Below are positions 1 through 8,695 of a stretch of 55,553 nucleotides of DNA, in pieces. The notes under the pieces are model-generated. The model was not told where the DNA came from. It did no database searches and was given only the letters and a program-made list of their open reading frames with translations. The stretch is taken from assembly GCA_028683855.1 (NCBI GenBank), contig JAQUHA010000025.1, forward strand, positions 1 to 55,553, given 5' to 3'. Both the position numbers and the translations under genes were made by a program. This DNA is from Desulfuromonadaceae bacterium. Lineage in GTDB: Bacteria > Desulfobacterota > Desulfuromonadia > Geobacterales > Pseudopelobacteraceae. Each line of letters opens with the position of its first letter. The stretch's first letter is position 1.

Positions 1-49
1 ACGGCTCAAGGCGTTCCCACTGATCGTCTCGTAAAATGATTCTATCCAT
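1..49 (-). CDS. IS5-type transposase, N-terminal fragment cut by the window edge
   Basis: Reading the minus strand from an ATG at 49 gives 16 codons, MDRIILRDDQWERLEP, before the window ends. The DDQWERLEP signature is typical of the N-terminus of IS5/IS4-type DDE transposases, which usually have a form like 'LTDEQWERLEPLLP'. A GGAGGG ribosome-binding site lies about 6 bases upstream of the ATG on this strand. The gene reads away from the tRNA-Arg gene, and 103 bases separate them. The rest of the element is outside the window, so family and intactness cannot be decided. Confidence 0.7.
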   Translation of the reverse strand, partial: MDRIILRDDQWERLEP

Positions 50-152
50 CTGCAACCCTCCGAGAAATGGTTTTTAACCACTTATCGGAAAGTGTAAGGG
101 AAACATTAATTGAGAACGCTACCTAGCCAATCAGCTAATCCCTTGTTTTTAT

Positions 153-229
153 TGGCGTCCCCGAGTCGATTCGAACGACCGGCCCCTTCCTTAGGAGGGA
201 AGTGCTCTATCCAGCTGAGCTACGGGGAC
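153..229 (-). tRNA. tRNA-Arg (anticodon CCU)
   Basis: The minus strand folds as a cloverleaf. The acceptor stem is GTCCCCG (229-223) paired with CGGGGAC (163-157). The D arm contains TAGCTCAGCTGGATAGAGCA. The anticodon stem CTTCC/GGAAG encloses the loop CTCCTAA, so the anticodon is CCT (CCU), reading AGG arginine codons. The T arm is GGTCGTTCGAATCGAC-like. The discriminator is G and CCA is encoded. Total length is 77 nt. It lies 50 bases downstream of apt on the same strand, and a transposase begins just beyond its 3' end. Confidence 0.95.
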
Positions 230-279
230 GTATGCAGGTTGTTCTCTATAACAGAGTTGGTATATCTAATCAACCAATT

Positions 280-795
280 TCAAAAGTTGAGCAGAGAAAA
301 GACCTTTCCGGTTGGCAGTCTTTTACGCCCTTCAAGAAAATCCAGTTCTGCCATAAAGCAACATTCAACTATTTCTCCACCCATGCTTTCAATCATATCA
401 ACAACCGCAGCCATAGTTCCTCCGGTTGCCAGGAGATCATCTGCTATAAGAACCCGCTCACCTTTTTTAATTGCATCTTTATGAATCTCCAGTGTGTCAG
501 TTCCGTATTCTAGATCATAGGTTTTACTGAATGTTTCAGATGGTAATTTACCCGGTTTGCGAACCAGCACAACTCCGGCACACAGTTTGTACGCAAGTGC
601 TGAACCTATAATAAAACCACGTGCTTCGACTCCTACAACTTTATCAATCCGTTCGCCGATATATCTATGAGCTATGAGATCAATCATTTTCTGGTATGAT
701 TGTGCGTCTTTGAGAAGAGTTGTTATGTCTTTGAAAATGATACCTTTTTTAGGAAAATCTGGTATGTCTCGGATAATGTTTTTTAAGTCGTTCAT
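280..795 (-). CDS. apt: Adenine phosphoribosyltransferase
   Basis: This 171-residue protein has the usual length for Apt, the purine-salvage enzyme that makes AMP and pyrophosphate from adenine and PRPP in the cytoplasm. The N-terminal [20 protein letters not shown] is the classical Apt start. The PRPP-binding loop is [12 protein letters not shown] at about residues 115-126, and the VGVEARGF block at about 54-61 is also conserved. The ATG has an AGGAG site about 9 bases upstream. It starts only 17 bases after the rpoS stop, so it is probably the last protein gene of a pcm-rpoS-apt operon, with the tRNA gene following. Confidence 0.96.
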   Translation of the reverse strand: MNDLKNIIRDIPDFPKKGIIFKDITTLLKDAQSYQKMIDLIAHRYIGERIDKVVGVEARGFIIGSALAYKLCAGVVLVRKPGKLPSETFSKTYDLEYGTDTLEIHKDAIKKGERVLIADDLLATGGTMAAVVDMIESMGGEIVECCFMAELDFLEGRKRLPTGKVFSLLNF

Positions 796-812
796 TCTGG
801 GTTCTCCTGAAT

Positions 813-1811
813 TTATTCGATTTTACTGCTTTGAAGGTAAGAGGTACGGAGCTTTTCAAGGCTTTTTGCTTCTATCTGGCGGATTCGTTCGCGGGTTACT
901 CCGAACTGCTGGCCAATTACGTCGAGGGTTTGTGGTTCGTGGTCATCCAGCCCAAAACGGAGTGTAAGAATCCTCTGCTCGTGTTCTGTCAGTTTATGAA
1001 AGTGTTTCGAGATTAGATCAAATATGTCAATGTTTTCCAGCTGATCTTCCGGAGAGGTTACGGAGCAGTCTTCAATGGTGTCAATGAGTGCAAAGTCGTT
1101 GTCATCGCCAATTGGTGCTTCTATTGAACAGGTATTACGGAGCAGGGTTGTCAACCTGCGGACGTGCTCTATTTTTAGGTGAATTGTGTCGGCTATTTCA
1201 ACCAGAGTGGGTTCACGATCCAACTCCTGGGAAAGCTTGCGTGTGGCTCGAATCATTCGTCCTATATCATCAGATATATGTACCGGAAGTCTTATTGTTC
1301 GGGATTGATTCATCAACGCCCGTTCTATGGACTGTCTGATCCACCAGGTTGCATAGGTTGAGAATCGACACTCTTTTTTCAGATTAAAGCGTTCGACCGC
1401 CTTAATCAATCCGAGGTTGCCCTCCTCAATAAGATCAAGAAATGGTAAGCCGCGATTCATGTATCTTTTTGCTATTTTTACTACAAGCCGGAGGTTTGAT
1501 TCAATCATCTTCCCCCTTGCAGCAGGGTCGCCTTCCTCAACTTTTTTTGCCAGTTCCTTCTCCGAGTCGACTGTTAGCAGAGGGGTTATCTGAATGTCTC
1601 GCAGATATATTTTTATGGCATCATCAAAGCGTTCCAGTTCAGTAGCCGGAATTGATTCTTCTGCATCATCATCAGAGTCTTCGTCATCAACGATTAACGG
1701 CTCGTCTAACTCAATCAGAGTTAATGCCGAAAGTCCGATAAGTGGAATGTCGTCTGAGGGGGATATGTCAATGGGGTTTTCCAGAGTTTCTTTAAGTATC
1801 GATGGGGTCAC
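813..1811 (-). CDS. rpoS: RNA polymerase sigma factor RpoS (sigma-38 type)
   Basis: This is a sigma-70 family primary-like factor of 332 residues, the size of E. coli RpoS (330). From the GTG start, residues about 63-100 contain region 1.2. Region 2 runs from about 103 to 172 ([35 protein letters not shown]). Region 3 follows, and region 4 ends with the helix-turn-helix [19 protein letters not shown]. Residues 41-52 are an acidic linker. I chose the GTG at 1811 because it overlaps the pcm stop as GTGA and has a GGGG site upstream. An ATG further up (1853) would overlap pcm by 46 bases. Adjacency to pcm, as in many proteobacteria, favours RpoS over RpoD or RpoH. No nlpD gene separates the two. 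Confidence 0.9.
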   Translation of the reverse strand: MTPSILKETLENPIDISPSDDIPLIGLSALTLIELDEPLIVDDEDSDDDAEESIPATELERFDDAIKIYLRDIQITPLLTVDSEKELAKKVEEGDPAARGKMIESNLRLVVKIAKRYMNRGLPFLDLIEEGNLGLIKAVERFNLKKECRFSTYATWWIRQSIERALMNQSRTIRLPVHISDDIGRMIRATRKLSQELDREPTLVEIADTIHLKIEHVRRLTTLLRNTCSIEAPIGDDNDFALIDTIEDCSVTSPEDQLENIDIFDLISKHFHKLTEHEQRILTLRFGLDDHEPQTLDVIGQQFGVTRERIRQIEAKSLEKLRTSYLQSSKIE

Positions 1812-2461
1812 GTTTGCCACCCCTGCTTGCCGATTAGCGGTACAAAACGGCATTTAACGGTTGATTCATGGTGCAGTTCACCATCATCATCTTTGGTTAT
1901 TGTTATCAGTTCCTGTTCCGCATCACTACCGACAGGTATCACCATGCGTCCCCCTCTGGCAAGTTGATCTGTGAGGATTACCGGAATCTCCGGGGCGCCG
2001 GCTGTTACAATAATGGCATCAAAAGGTGCTTCTTCTTCCCAGCCTATCGGGCTTCCGTTGCTATCGTTGATTCGGAGCTGAACATTAAAAAGTTTAAGTG
2101 AGTCCAGGCATTTTCGCGCTTGAAGCGCGAGAGGTCTAATACGCTCGGCGGAATATACCCTGTCAGCCAGAGTTGCAAGCAGGGAAGTCTGATAGCCCGA
2201 TCCTGTACCTATTTCCAAAACTTTCTCGTTGCCGAGCAGTGCCAGTTTTTCAGTCATCAGTGCTACGATATACGGTTGGGAGATGGTCTGCTTTTCACCT
2301 ATGGGAAGTGCCTTGTCGCTGTATGCTTGGGCTGCAAACGCCTCTTGAACAAATATGTGACGCGGGATTTTTAACATTGCATCAAGAACCCGGTGGTCAC
2401 ATATACCCCTTGCAACCATCTGCTCCTGTACCATTTTTTTTCTTAGTATATCGAAGTTCAA
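1808..2461 (-). CDS. pcm: Protein-L-isoaspartate O-methyltransferase
   Basis: Pcm repairs age-damaged proteins by methylating isoaspartyl residues with S-adenosylmethionine. The SAM-binding motif [11 protein letters not shown] is at residues 81-91. The family blocks PRHIFV (33-38), SDKALPIG (48-55) and [10 protein letters not shown] (58-67) are present. The length of 217 residues is normal. The start is a TTG with GGGGAT 6-9 bases upstream. Family members normally begin 'M(N/D)FexarrrMVeeQ', which matches this N-terminus and supports the TTG over the internal ATG ten codons in. Its stop overlaps the rpoS start by four bases, so the two are probably translationally coupled. Confidence 0.95.
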   Translation of the reverse strand: MNFDILRKKMVQEQMVARGICDHRVLDAMLKIPRHIFVQEAFAAQAYSDKALPIGEKQTISQPYIVALMTEKLALLGNEKVLEIGTGSGYQTSLLATLADRVYSAERIRPLALQARKCLDSLKLFNVQLRINDSNGSPIGWEEEAPFDAIIVTAGAPEIPVILTDQLARGGRMVIPVGSDAEQELITITKDDDGELHHESTVKCRFVPLIGKQGWQT

Positions 2462-2512
2462 AGCAATCCCCGTGGTTTGTAAGCAGTAGACTCATCTAAT
2501 AAGGCGGGCGGA

Positions 2513-2541
2513 ACTATAGCAGGAGACAAAAATAAAGTCCA
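2513..2541 (-). promoter_or_regulatory. Probable sigma-70 promoter of the pcm-rpoS-apt operon
   Basis: On the minus strand a TGGACT hexamer (2541-2536) is followed after 17 bases by TATAGT (2518-2513). A TG pair one base upstream of the -10 gives an extended -10 element (TGCTATAGT). It lies 52 bases upstream of the pcm start codon. Called by eye from consensus only. Confidence 0.5.
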
Positions 2542-2601
2542 TAATCTGTTAAAAAGGGGCTTGTATGCTGCTATTGGCTGATATCTGATACAGGTTACTT
2601 T

Positions 2602-2629
2602 TTGAGAGCACTTCACATTTAGTTATAAA
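2602..2629 (+). promoter_or_regulatory. Candidate sigma-70 promoter for the NtrC-type regulator
   Basis: TTGAGA (2602-2607) and TATAAA (2624-2629) are separated by 16 bases, 81 bases upstream of the regulator start at 2711. The -10 is close to consensus. The 249-base gap holds divergent promoters, this one and the pcm promoter. I saw no other gene in it. Confidence 0.5.
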
Positions 2630-2710
2630 CATGGTATGACAAAAAACGGCACTTAATGACTGTTTATGTTTTCATTTCTGTTTTTATAGCAAATATTTAC
2701 CGGGAGCAGT

Positions 2711-4090
2711 ATGGGAATTAGAATTCTGGTCGTTGATGATGAGTTAAGTATGCGGGAGTTTTTGTCTATTTTGTTGGAGCGTGAGGGTTACAATGTGTCT
2801 GTTGCCGATTCTGCTGATGAAGCATTGAAGATAATGGAGACTGCGCTTTTTGATCTGGTACTTTCCGACGTAAATATGCCAGGTTTATCCGGCATAGATC
2901 TGCTTTCTATTATCAAAAAGAAAACACCGGAGACAGCCGTACTGATGCTTACAGCTTTTTCTGCCGCTGAACAGGCGGTAGAGGCTATGAAGCTTGGGGC
3001 ATACGACTATATTTGCAAGCCCTTTAAAAACGAAGAGATAAAACAACTTATAAAAAATGCCCTGGAAAAGCAGGGGCTTATTCGTGAAAACAGAATGCTT
3101 AAAAATGATGTGAACCAGCGCGACAGCTTCTGCGGAATAATTGGAAAGAGTTCAAAGATGCGTTCACTTTTTGACATGATTCAAAAAGTTGCTGTCAGCC
3201 AGAGTACTGTTTTAATTCTGGGCGAAAGCGGGACAGGCAAGGAGCTAGTTGCCCGTTCAGTTCACACTTGCAGTACAAGAAAAACAAAGCCGTTTGTTGC
3301 GGTAAACTGTGGCGCTATTCCGGAGAATCTTATTGAGAGTGAGCTGTTCGGGCATAAGAAAGGTTCTTTCACCGGTGCGGTTAGTGATCGTCCCGGTCTG
3401 TTTGAGCAGGCTGATGGCGGTACTCTTCTTCTGGATGAAATTGGTGAGTTGCCGCTCCTGATGCAGACCAAACTGCTGCGGGTTTTGCAGGAACGTGAAT
3501 TTAAGCGGGTAGGGGATGCAGTTATACGCAAGACAGATGTGAGGATTATAAGTGCCTCTAATAGAGATCTTGAAAGTCAGGTAAAGGAGGGGACGTTCCG
3601 GGAGGATCTCTTTTACCGACTGAATGTTGTTCAATTGTTACTCCCCCCCTTACGTGAGCGCATTGAAGATATACCGTTGCTTATTGACTGCTTTTGTAGA
3701 AAATATCAGGTCGTTGGTCAGACGGCTCAGGCGACTGTAACGCCGGGCGCTCTAAAAAAGTTGATGAATCACCCTTTTCACGGTAACATCCGTGAACTTG
3801 AAAACTGTATTGAGCGAAGTCTTATTATTGATCCACTTGTTATTAGCGAGAATACTCTTCCCGAACAGATATTTCAGAGCAGGATTCCACTTCTTTCCGT
3901 CGATTGTGATATTCCAGAAAGCGGTATTCAGCTGGAGTCAATGCTGAACGAGTTGGAAAAGAAATATCTGCTTAAAGCACTCGAGAAAACAGGTGGTGCA
4001 AAGAAAAAAGCTGGTGAGTTGCTTGGTATGTCTTTTCGTTCATTTCGCTATCGGTTGGCTAAATTCGGTTTGGACAACGGGGACGATTGA
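2711..4090 (+). CDS. Sigma-54-dependent response regulator, NtrC/PilR type
   Basis: This 459-residue protein has the standard three-part NtrC architecture. An N-terminal receiver has its phosphoacceptor at Asp53 (LVLSDVNMPG) and Lys103. The central AAA+ domain has Walker A GESGTGKE (171-178), the sigma-54 contact loop GSFTGA (218-223) and Walker B GTLLLDEIG (237-245). The C-terminus has a Fis-type helix-turn-helix (KKKAGELLGMSFRSFRYRL). It should activate sigma-54 promoters after phosphorylation. The loop has Ser where most relatives have Ala (GAFTGA), a variant I recall from PilR-like proteins. No histidine kinase lies beside it, so the partner is unknown. The next gene, gmk, starts 56 bases later. 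Confidence 0.92.
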   Translation: MGIRILVVDDELSMREFLSILLEREGYNVSVADSADEALKIMETALFDLVLSDVNMPGLSGIDLLSIIKKKTPETAVLMLTAFSAAEQAVEAMKLGAYDYICKPFKNEEIKQLIKNALEKQGLIRENRMLKNDVNQRDSFCGIIGKSSKMRSLFDMIQKVAVSQSTVLILGESGTGKELVARSVHTCSTRKTKPFVAVNCGAIPENLIESELFGHKKGSFTGAVSDRPGLFEQADGGTLLLDEIGELPLLMQTKLLRVLQEREFKRVGDAVIRKTDVRIISASNRDLESQVKEGTFREDLFYRLNVVQLLLPPLRERIEDIPLLIDCFCRKYQVVGQTAQATVTPGALKKLMNHPFHGNIRELENCIERSLIIDPLVISENTLPEQIFQSRIPLLSVDCDIPESGIQLESMLNELEKKYLLKALEKTGGAKKKAGELLGMSFRSFRYRLAKFGLDNGDD

Positions 4091-4146
4091 GTTCGCTTTA
4101 TGAATAGCAGGTTAAAGAATATTACGCATGATGAGAGGTGATACAA

Positions 4147-4755
4147 ATGAAACGAGAAGGTTTGATTCTTATACTTTCTGCCCCTTCCGGAGCTGGTAAA
4201 ACCTCTCTTTGCAGAGAGCTCTTTAAGACTTTTCCCGATATTAAGGAGTCGGTAAGTTATACCACTCGTGCTCCAAGACCCGCAGAGATAGAGGGTCAGG
4301 CTTATCACTTTGTAAGCAATGAAGAGTTTGAAAAGATGGTCGCTGAAGATGCGTTTGCCGAGTGGGCTTTTGTGCATGGGAATATGTATGGAACCGCGCT
4401 GAGCACACTTGAGGAGGCTAGAAAAAATGGTATAGACCTTATTTTGGATATTGACTGTCAGGGAGCCTTAAAACTTAAGGAGCAGTTTGATGGTGGAGTT
4501 TATGTTTTTATTATGCCTCCAAGTATGGGAGAGCTTCGTCGCCGCCTTGAAGGGAGATCTTCTGATGCTCAGGAGATAATTGAGCGCCGCATATTGAGGG
4601 CGGCTGAAGAAATAAAGGAAGCACGTTGGTACGACTACATAATTATTAATGATGATTTTTCTATCGCCTGCCGTGAATTAGCCGCCATATTGATTGCACA
4701 CCGTCGTAAAACATTCAGAATGTTAGAGAAAGTCGGAAAACTGTTTGATATATGA
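4147..4755 (+). CDS. gmk: Guanylate kinase
   Basis: The 202-residue protein phosphorylates GMP to GDP with ATP. The P-loop is LSAPSGAGKTSL at about residues 10-21. The GMP-binding region has SYTTRAPRPAEIEGQAYHFV, matching the family pattern SxTTRxxRxxExxGxxYxFV. The lid region (RRLEGRSSD) and the terminal DYIIIND block are also typical. I chose the ATG at 4147 over the in-frame GTG at 4138 because GAGAGGTG lies just upstream as a ribosome-binding site. Gmk followed by rpoZ and rel is a common bacterial order, linking guanine nucleotide supply to the stringent response. Confidence 0.96.
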   Translation: MKREGLILILSAPSGAGKTSLCRELFKTFPDIKESVSYTTRAPRPAEIEGQAYHFVSNEEFEKMVAEDAFAEWAFVHGNMYGTALSTLEEARKNGIDLILDIDCQGALKLKEQFDGGVYVFIMPPSMGELRRRLEGRSSDAQEIIERRILRAAEEIKEARWYDYIIINDDFSIACRELAAILIAHRRKTFRMLEKVGKLFDI

Positions 4756-4808
4756 TGTAAAGTAGAGTACAAATTTAACCCATCTAAAAATGTATGAAGG
4801 AGTAGTGT

Positions 4809-5012
4809 ATGGCTCGTGTAACGGTTGAAGATTGTCTGGAAAAGGTTGAAAACAGGTTTCAGCTTGTAATATTGGCGGCAAAGCGGGTTAAGCAGCTTTA
4901 CAAAGGGGCTCAGCCTATGGTTGATTCCAAAAACCGTCAGGTCGTAACGGCTCTTCGTGAAATAGCTGCAGGCAAGATCACATACGATGTCTCAAAAAAA
5001 CAGAGAATTTAA
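4809..5012 (+). CDS. rpoZ: RNA polymerase omega subunit
   Basis: This 67-residue protein matches omega in length and sequence: [20 protein letters not shown] at the start, then AAKRVKQL and [12 protein letters not shown]. Omega helps assemble the beta-prime subunit and forms part of the ppGpp site on RNA polymerase. The ATG has an AAGGAG site. It is 53 bases after gmk and is followed by an intrinsic terminator and then rel. Confidence 0.95.
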   Translation: MARVTVEDCLEKVENRFQLVILAAKRVKQLYKGAQPMVDSKNRQVVTALREIAAGKITYDVSKKQRI

Positions 5013-5021
5013 TCTGTCTTC

Positions 5022-5061
5022 AGAGGGTGAAGCCGAAATATTTGAGCTTCACTCTTTTTTT
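5022..5061 (+). terminator. Rho-independent terminator after rpoZ
   Basis: AGAGGGTGAAGC (5022-5033) pairs with GCTTCACTCTTT (5046-5057) as a 12-bp stem with two G-T pairs and a 12-base loop. A run of seven T residues overlaps and follows the 3' arm (5055-5061). It lies 10 bases after the rpoZ stop, so the gmk-rpoZ transcript probably ends mostly here. Confidence 0.8.
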
Positions 5062-5112
5062 ATCTTTTAATCGAACGCTCCCATTTTAATTATTACAGGT
5101 GATGACTAACGT

Positions 5113-7263
5113 ATGATCCGACTCAACGACATTCTTGATAAGGTTTCAGCGTATAACCCTACAGCTGACCATAACCTTATTCGCAAAGCTTATGTCTATT
5201 GTGCCAAGGTGCATCAGGGGCAAACAAGGCTGTCCGGGGAACCGTACATCATACATCCGATGGAGGTGGCAGGTCTTCTTGCGGATCTGAAACTTGACGT
5301 TCCTACTATTGTCACAGGTTTTCTTCACGATACCATTGAAGATACTCTGGCTACATCTGAAGATATAACCAAAATGTTCGGTGAAGAGGTGGCTTCTCTG
5401 GTTGATGGGGTCACTAAGATCAGCAAGATCAACTTTAAAACCAAAGAAGAGAGTCAGGCAGAGAACTTTCGTAAAATGTTGTTGGCTATGGCCATCGACA
5501 TCAGGGTTATTCTTGTAAAACTCGCCGATCGTCTCCATAACATGAAAACTCTTGAGTTTCAGGATGAGATCAAACAGCGTCGTATAGCCCGTGAAACCAT
5601 GGATATTTACGCACCTATTGCTAACCGGCTTGGTATCTCATGGATAAAGGTGGAGCTTGAAGATATATCTTTTCGCTATTTACACCCTGAGTTGTACTTT
5701 GATCTTGTAAAAAAAATTGCCCTAAAAAAGACAGAACGGGAGACTTTTGTCGAAGAAGCCAAGTCCATTATATCAGATAAGCTTGCTTATTACGGAATAC
5801 ATGGTGAGATATCGGGGCGCAGCAAGCATTTATATTCCATTTATCGTAAGATGCAGAAGCGTAATGTTGAGTTTGAAGAGATATACGATCTTATTGCAGT
5901 ACGAATACTTGTGAATGATATTCGTGAGTGTTACGAGGTTCTTGGTGTTATTCATTCCGCCTGGAAGCCTATACCGGGGCGTTTTAAAGATTATATTGCC
6001 ATGCCGAAGGGTAATATGTATCAATCCCTTCACACTACTGTAATCGGACCTAATGGTGATCGTCTTGAGGTGCAGATTCGCACTTACGAGATGCACAGCG
6101 TGGCTGATGCCGGAATTGCGGCGCACTGGAAGTATAAGGAGGGTAAAGGGTACGACGAGAAGGATGTAAAACGCTTCGCCTGGTTACGGCAGCTACTTGA
6201 GTGGCAGCAGGACCTTCAAGACTCAAAAGAGTTTATGGACTCTGTTAAGGTTGAGCTGTTTTCTGAAGAGGTATATGTCTTTACACCAAAAGGGGATGTG
6301 AAGGGTTATCCCAAAGGTTCTACACCTATTGATTTTGCCTATAGTGTTCATACTGATATCGGGCATCGCTGTGTAGGGGCAAAAGTTAACGGCAAACTTG
6401 TTCCTCTAAAGTATGAACTGAAAAACGGAGACATAGTCGAGGTAATAACCTCCCCACATCATAATCCAAGCAAAGACTGGTTGAAAATTGTTCAGAGTTC
6501 CAGAGCTCGAAATAAGATCAGGGCCTGGATAAAAGTAGAGGAGCGCAAACGCAGCATTGTGCTTGGGCGTGAATTTTGTGAAAAAGATTTCCGCAAATAT
6601 TCTATTAATCTTCAGAAAATTCAGAAAAGCGGAGAGTTTAAAAAAATTGCTGCCGAGTTTGGATATGCGGCTGATGATGACCTTTTAGCTGCGGTTGGTT
6701 ACGGCAAGATTTCCAGTAGCCAGATTGTCGCCAAAATTATACCTGAAGAGCGTTTTAAAGAGCGTTCCGATCATAAAGAGTCCAGGCTTGAAGCTGTAAT
6801 AAATAAATTAAAGGGTAAATCCAGCAGCGCGGTGGAAATCAGTGGTCTTGATGATGTTCTGGTTCGTTTTGGCAAGTGCTGCAACCCGGTGCCTGGAGAT
6901 GAGATAATTGGGTTTATTACAAGGGGTAAGGGTGTTACCGTGCATACCGGAGATTGTCAGTTTGCGCTTGAGAGTGATCCCGAACGAAGAGTTGATGTTA
7001 AGTGGAGTAAGGTTAAATCTGCGGTTCTGCCCGTTAAAATAAGGGTGTTGTGTCACGACGAAAAAGGGATTCTTGCAAATATTACCGTTGCTATTACGAA
7101 TTGTGAGGCTAATATTGCAAGTGCTCAGATACAGAGTACTATTGACCAGCGCGGCGAAAACATATTTGAGGTGAATGTAACTGATCTTAACCATCTGCAG
7201 AAAGTTATGAATGCACTTATGAAGGTTAAGGGGGTTATTAAGGTGGAAAGGATGAAACGGTAA
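5113..7263 (+). CDS. Bifunctional (p)ppGpp synthetase/hydrolase, Rel/SpoT family
   Basis: This 716-residue protein is a full-length long RSH enzyme that makes and degrades (p)ppGpp. The N-terminal HD hydrolase domain keeps HDTIEDT (residues 72-78), so hydrolysis should be active. The synthetase domain contains RFKDYIAMPKGN and YQSLHT from about residue 290. The RxKD form is the one described for bifunctional Rel rather than RelA. A TGS domain begins near residue 386 (VYVFTPKGDVKGYPKG), and a C-terminal ACT domain covers about 640-716. The ATG has a CAGGTGATG stretch upstream. The stop overlaps the ridA start by one base (TAATG). Confidence 0.95.
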   Translation: MIRLNDILDKVSAYNPTADHNLIRKAYVYCAKVHQGQTRLSGEPYIIHPMEVAGLLADLKLDVPTIVTGFLHDTIEDTLATSEDITKMFGEEVASLVDGVTKISKINFKTKEESQAENFRKMLLAMAIDIRVILVKLADRLHNMKTLEFQDEIKQRRIARETMDIYAPIANRLGISWIKVELEDISFRYLHPELYFDLVKKIALKKTERETFVEEAKSIISDKLAYYGIHGEISGRSKHLYSIYRKMQKRNVEFEEIYDLIAVRILVNDIRECYEVLGVIHSAWKPIPGRFKDYIAMPKGNMYQSLHTTVIGPNGDRLEVQIRTYEMHSVADAGIAAHWKYKEGKGYDEKDVKRFAWLRQLLEWQQDLQDSKEFMDSVKVELFSEEVYVFTPKGDVKGYPKGSTPIDFAYSVHTDIGHRCVGAKVNGKLVPLKYELKNGDIVEVITSPHHNPSKDWLKIVQSSRARNKIRAWIKVEERKRSIVLGREFCEKDFRKYSINLQKIQKSGEFKKIAAEFGYAADDDLLAAVGYGKISSSQIVAKIIPEERFKERSDHKESRLEAVINKLKGKSSSAVEISGLDDVLVRFGKCCNPVPGDEIIGFITRGKGVTVHTGDCQFALESDPERRVDVKWSKVKSAVLPVKIRVLCHDEKGILANITVAITNCEANIASAQIQSTIDQRGENIFEVNVTDLNHLQKVMNALMKVKGVIKVERMKR

Positions 7264-7658
7264 TGGATAGCTGTATGAAAAAACCGGAAATATTATCAAC
7301 AGATAGAGCGCCTTCGGCGATAGGGCCTTATTCGCAGGCGGTAAAATTCGGTAATATTTTATTCTGTTCCGGTCAGATTCCGCTGGACCCGGATTCCGGC
7401 GAAATGGTAGTCGGTGATATTAAGATTCAGACTGAACGTGTGATGAAAAATATAGCAGCTGTACTGAGTGCAGCTGAGACAGGTTTTGATAATGTTATAA
7501 AAACAACGATATTTCTTATTGATATGGCTGATTTCGCGTCAGTGAACGAAGTATACGGAATCTATTTTCCGGGTCATAAACCCGCACGCTCAACAGTCGC
7601 CGTTAAAACACTGCCTCGAAATGCCCTGCTTGAGATAGAAGTTGTTGCCGCTGTATAA
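7263..7658 (+). CDS. ridA: RidA family reactive intermediate/imine deaminase
   Basis: The 131-residue protein matches RidA (YjgF/YER057c/UK114), which hydrolyses reactive enamine/imine intermediates such as those released by PLP-dependent dehydratases. Family blocks are APSAIGPYSQAV, FCSGQIPLDPDSGE, and the C-terminal PARSTVAVKTLPRNALLEIEVVAA, which includes the active-site Arg. The first ATG overlaps the rel stop and has AAGGA upstream. A second ATG four codons later (7275) is closer to the usual N-terminus but has no ribosome-binding site. Confidence 0.93.
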   Translation: MDSCMKKPEILSTDRAPSAIGPYSQAVKFGNILFCSGQIPLDPDSGEMVVGDIKIQTERVMKNIAAVLSAAETGFDNVIKTTIFLIDMADFASVNEVYGIYFPGHKPARSTVAVKTLPRNALLEIEVVAAV

Positions 7659-7676
7659 TAAAAATTCGGGATCACT

Positions 7677-7706
7677 AAAAAAAGCCGCATCCATCTGGAT
7701 GCGGCT
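7677..7706 (-). terminator. Rho-independent terminator of rpmB, possibly shared with ridA
   Basis: A perfect 10-bp stem, AGCCGCATCC (7683-7692) with GGATGCGGCT (7697-7706), encloses a four-base loop. Read on the minus strand, the stem is followed directly by seven T residues (plus-strand A run 7677-7683), so it terminates rpmB well. It lies between convergent ridA and rpmB. The plus-strand flank has only a weak T stretch. Confidence 0.9.
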
Positions 7707-7735
7707 GAATTTAAAGATAAACTTGTTTTTAAATC

Positions 7736-7930
7736 TTATAGGGACTTGGTAACAAAGCCCGAACGTATGCAACGGGTACATACTTTTACGGTTGATATGC
7801 TGCCGTTGTTTTTTACAGCCTTGATTTTCTGGAGATTTGGATACCAGACAGTACGGGTTTTATTGTTTGCATGACTGACATTGTTTCCGAAGCTTGGGCC
7901 TTTTCCACAAATTTCACATTTTCTTGACAT
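7736..7930 (-). CDS. rpmB: 50S ribosomal protein L28 (zinc-ribbon form)
   Basis: The 64-residue protein begins [20 protein letters not shown], the standard L28 start, and keeps the RTVWYPNLQ block. It has two CxxC pairs (C5/C8 and C51/C54), so it is the zinc-binding C+ paralog type. Some bacteria switch to a C- version under zinc limitation, but none is visible here. A GGAGG site is 8 bases upstream of the ATG. It is a single-gene unit with its own promoter and terminator. Confidence 0.95.
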   Translation of the reverse strand: MSRKCEICGKGPSFGNNVSHANNKTRTVWYPNLQKIKAVKNNGSISTVKVCTRCIRSGFVTKSL

Positions 7931-7963
7931 ATCGTTGTCCTCCGTTGATTTTCACAAAAAAAA

Positions 7964-7992
7964 CTTATAACAGACTGATTCTACAGTTGCAA
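7964..7992 (-). promoter_or_regulatory. Probable sigma-70 promoter of rpmB
   Basis: On the minus strand TTGCAA (7992-7987) and TATAAG (7969-7964) are separated by exactly 17 bases. It lies about 34 bases upstream of the rpmB start codon. Confidence 0.6.
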
Positions 7993-8011
7993 GAAAAAAT
8001 TGGGACTCGAT

Positions 8012-8626
8012 ATGAATTTCATTAAGGCTTTCCTTACAATTTGTATGATAATAATACTTGTAGTAGCGGTGCTTTTTATTGATTTTACCTACAAAACGTT
8101 TTCATATCGACAGATTGCTCATAATGCGGATGCAATAGTTGTTTTAGCGGGTGGTAAAGGGAGAGTTGAAGAGGGGGTACGTCTTTTTAAAGGTGAGAGA
8201 GCGCGTTTCCTCTTTTTTGTAGGTGTTGACCCGTCAGTAAGAAAAAGTGATCTCTATCGCCCTAAAAAGGGTGATCCGTCAGATGAAAGAGTTTTTCTGG
8301 AAAAGTCATCCCGCAATACTCTTGAAAATTCAATCTTTGGTCGTGATGTAATTCTACATAGCCGAGTTCACTCTATACTTCTGATAACCTCGCGCTATCA
8401 CCTTAAGCGAGCTTCGATTCTGTTTCGTAATTCTCTACCTAAAAACATCACTATAATACCTTATCCGGTAGATTCAGCTAACTTCAAGGAGTCCTGGTGG
8501 AATCATGGAGGCAGCTTTCAACTGCTGTTTCGTGAGTTTTATAAGTACTGTCTGTTACGCGCTTTTTTTGCGCTGGCTCCAGCTGAACTGCGAGAGAGTC
8601 TGATCTTAAATGTTTCCGGGGGGTGA
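8012..8626 (+). CDS. YdcF/DUF218-family membrane-anchored protein
   Basis: The 204-residue protein has one N-terminal membrane segment (about residues 5-25) followed by a DUF218 domain. Domain hallmarks are ADAIVVLAGG (nucleotide-fold strand and glycine loop), EEGVRLF, the SSRNTLENS block, and LLITSRYHLKRASILF. Relatives include YdcF, SanA and ElyC, which are tied to envelope integrity, but the reaction is not established. Start uncertain: I used the ATG at 8012. An in-frame TTG lies at 8000, and neither has a strong ribosome-binding site. A short GGGGT/ACCCC hairpin sits on the stop codon. Confidence 0.8.
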   Translation: MNFIKAFLTICMIIILVVAVLFIDFTYKTFSYRQIAHNADAIVVLAGGKGRVEEGVRLFKGERARFLFFVGVDPSVRKSDLYRPKKGDPSDERVFLEKSSRNTLENSIFGRDVILHSRVHSILLITSRYHLKRASILFRNSLPKNITIIPYPVDSANFKESWWNHGGSFQLLFREFYKYCLLRAFFALAPAELRESLILNVSGG

Positions 8627-8652
8627 CACCCCTTTCATATTTAATTTCTATC

Positions 8653-8661
8653 TGCTATAGT
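8653..8661 (+). promoter_or_regulatory. Extended -10 promoter candidate for thrC
   Basis: TGCTATAGT (8653-8661) is an extended -10 element 34 bases upstream of the thrC start. The matching -35 (TTTCAT) is poor. The same TGCTATAGT string occurs at the pcm promoter. Confidence 0.4.
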
Positions 8662-8695
8662 CCACGCCAAAATTTTTAGAGAAAGGTTTTAAATC

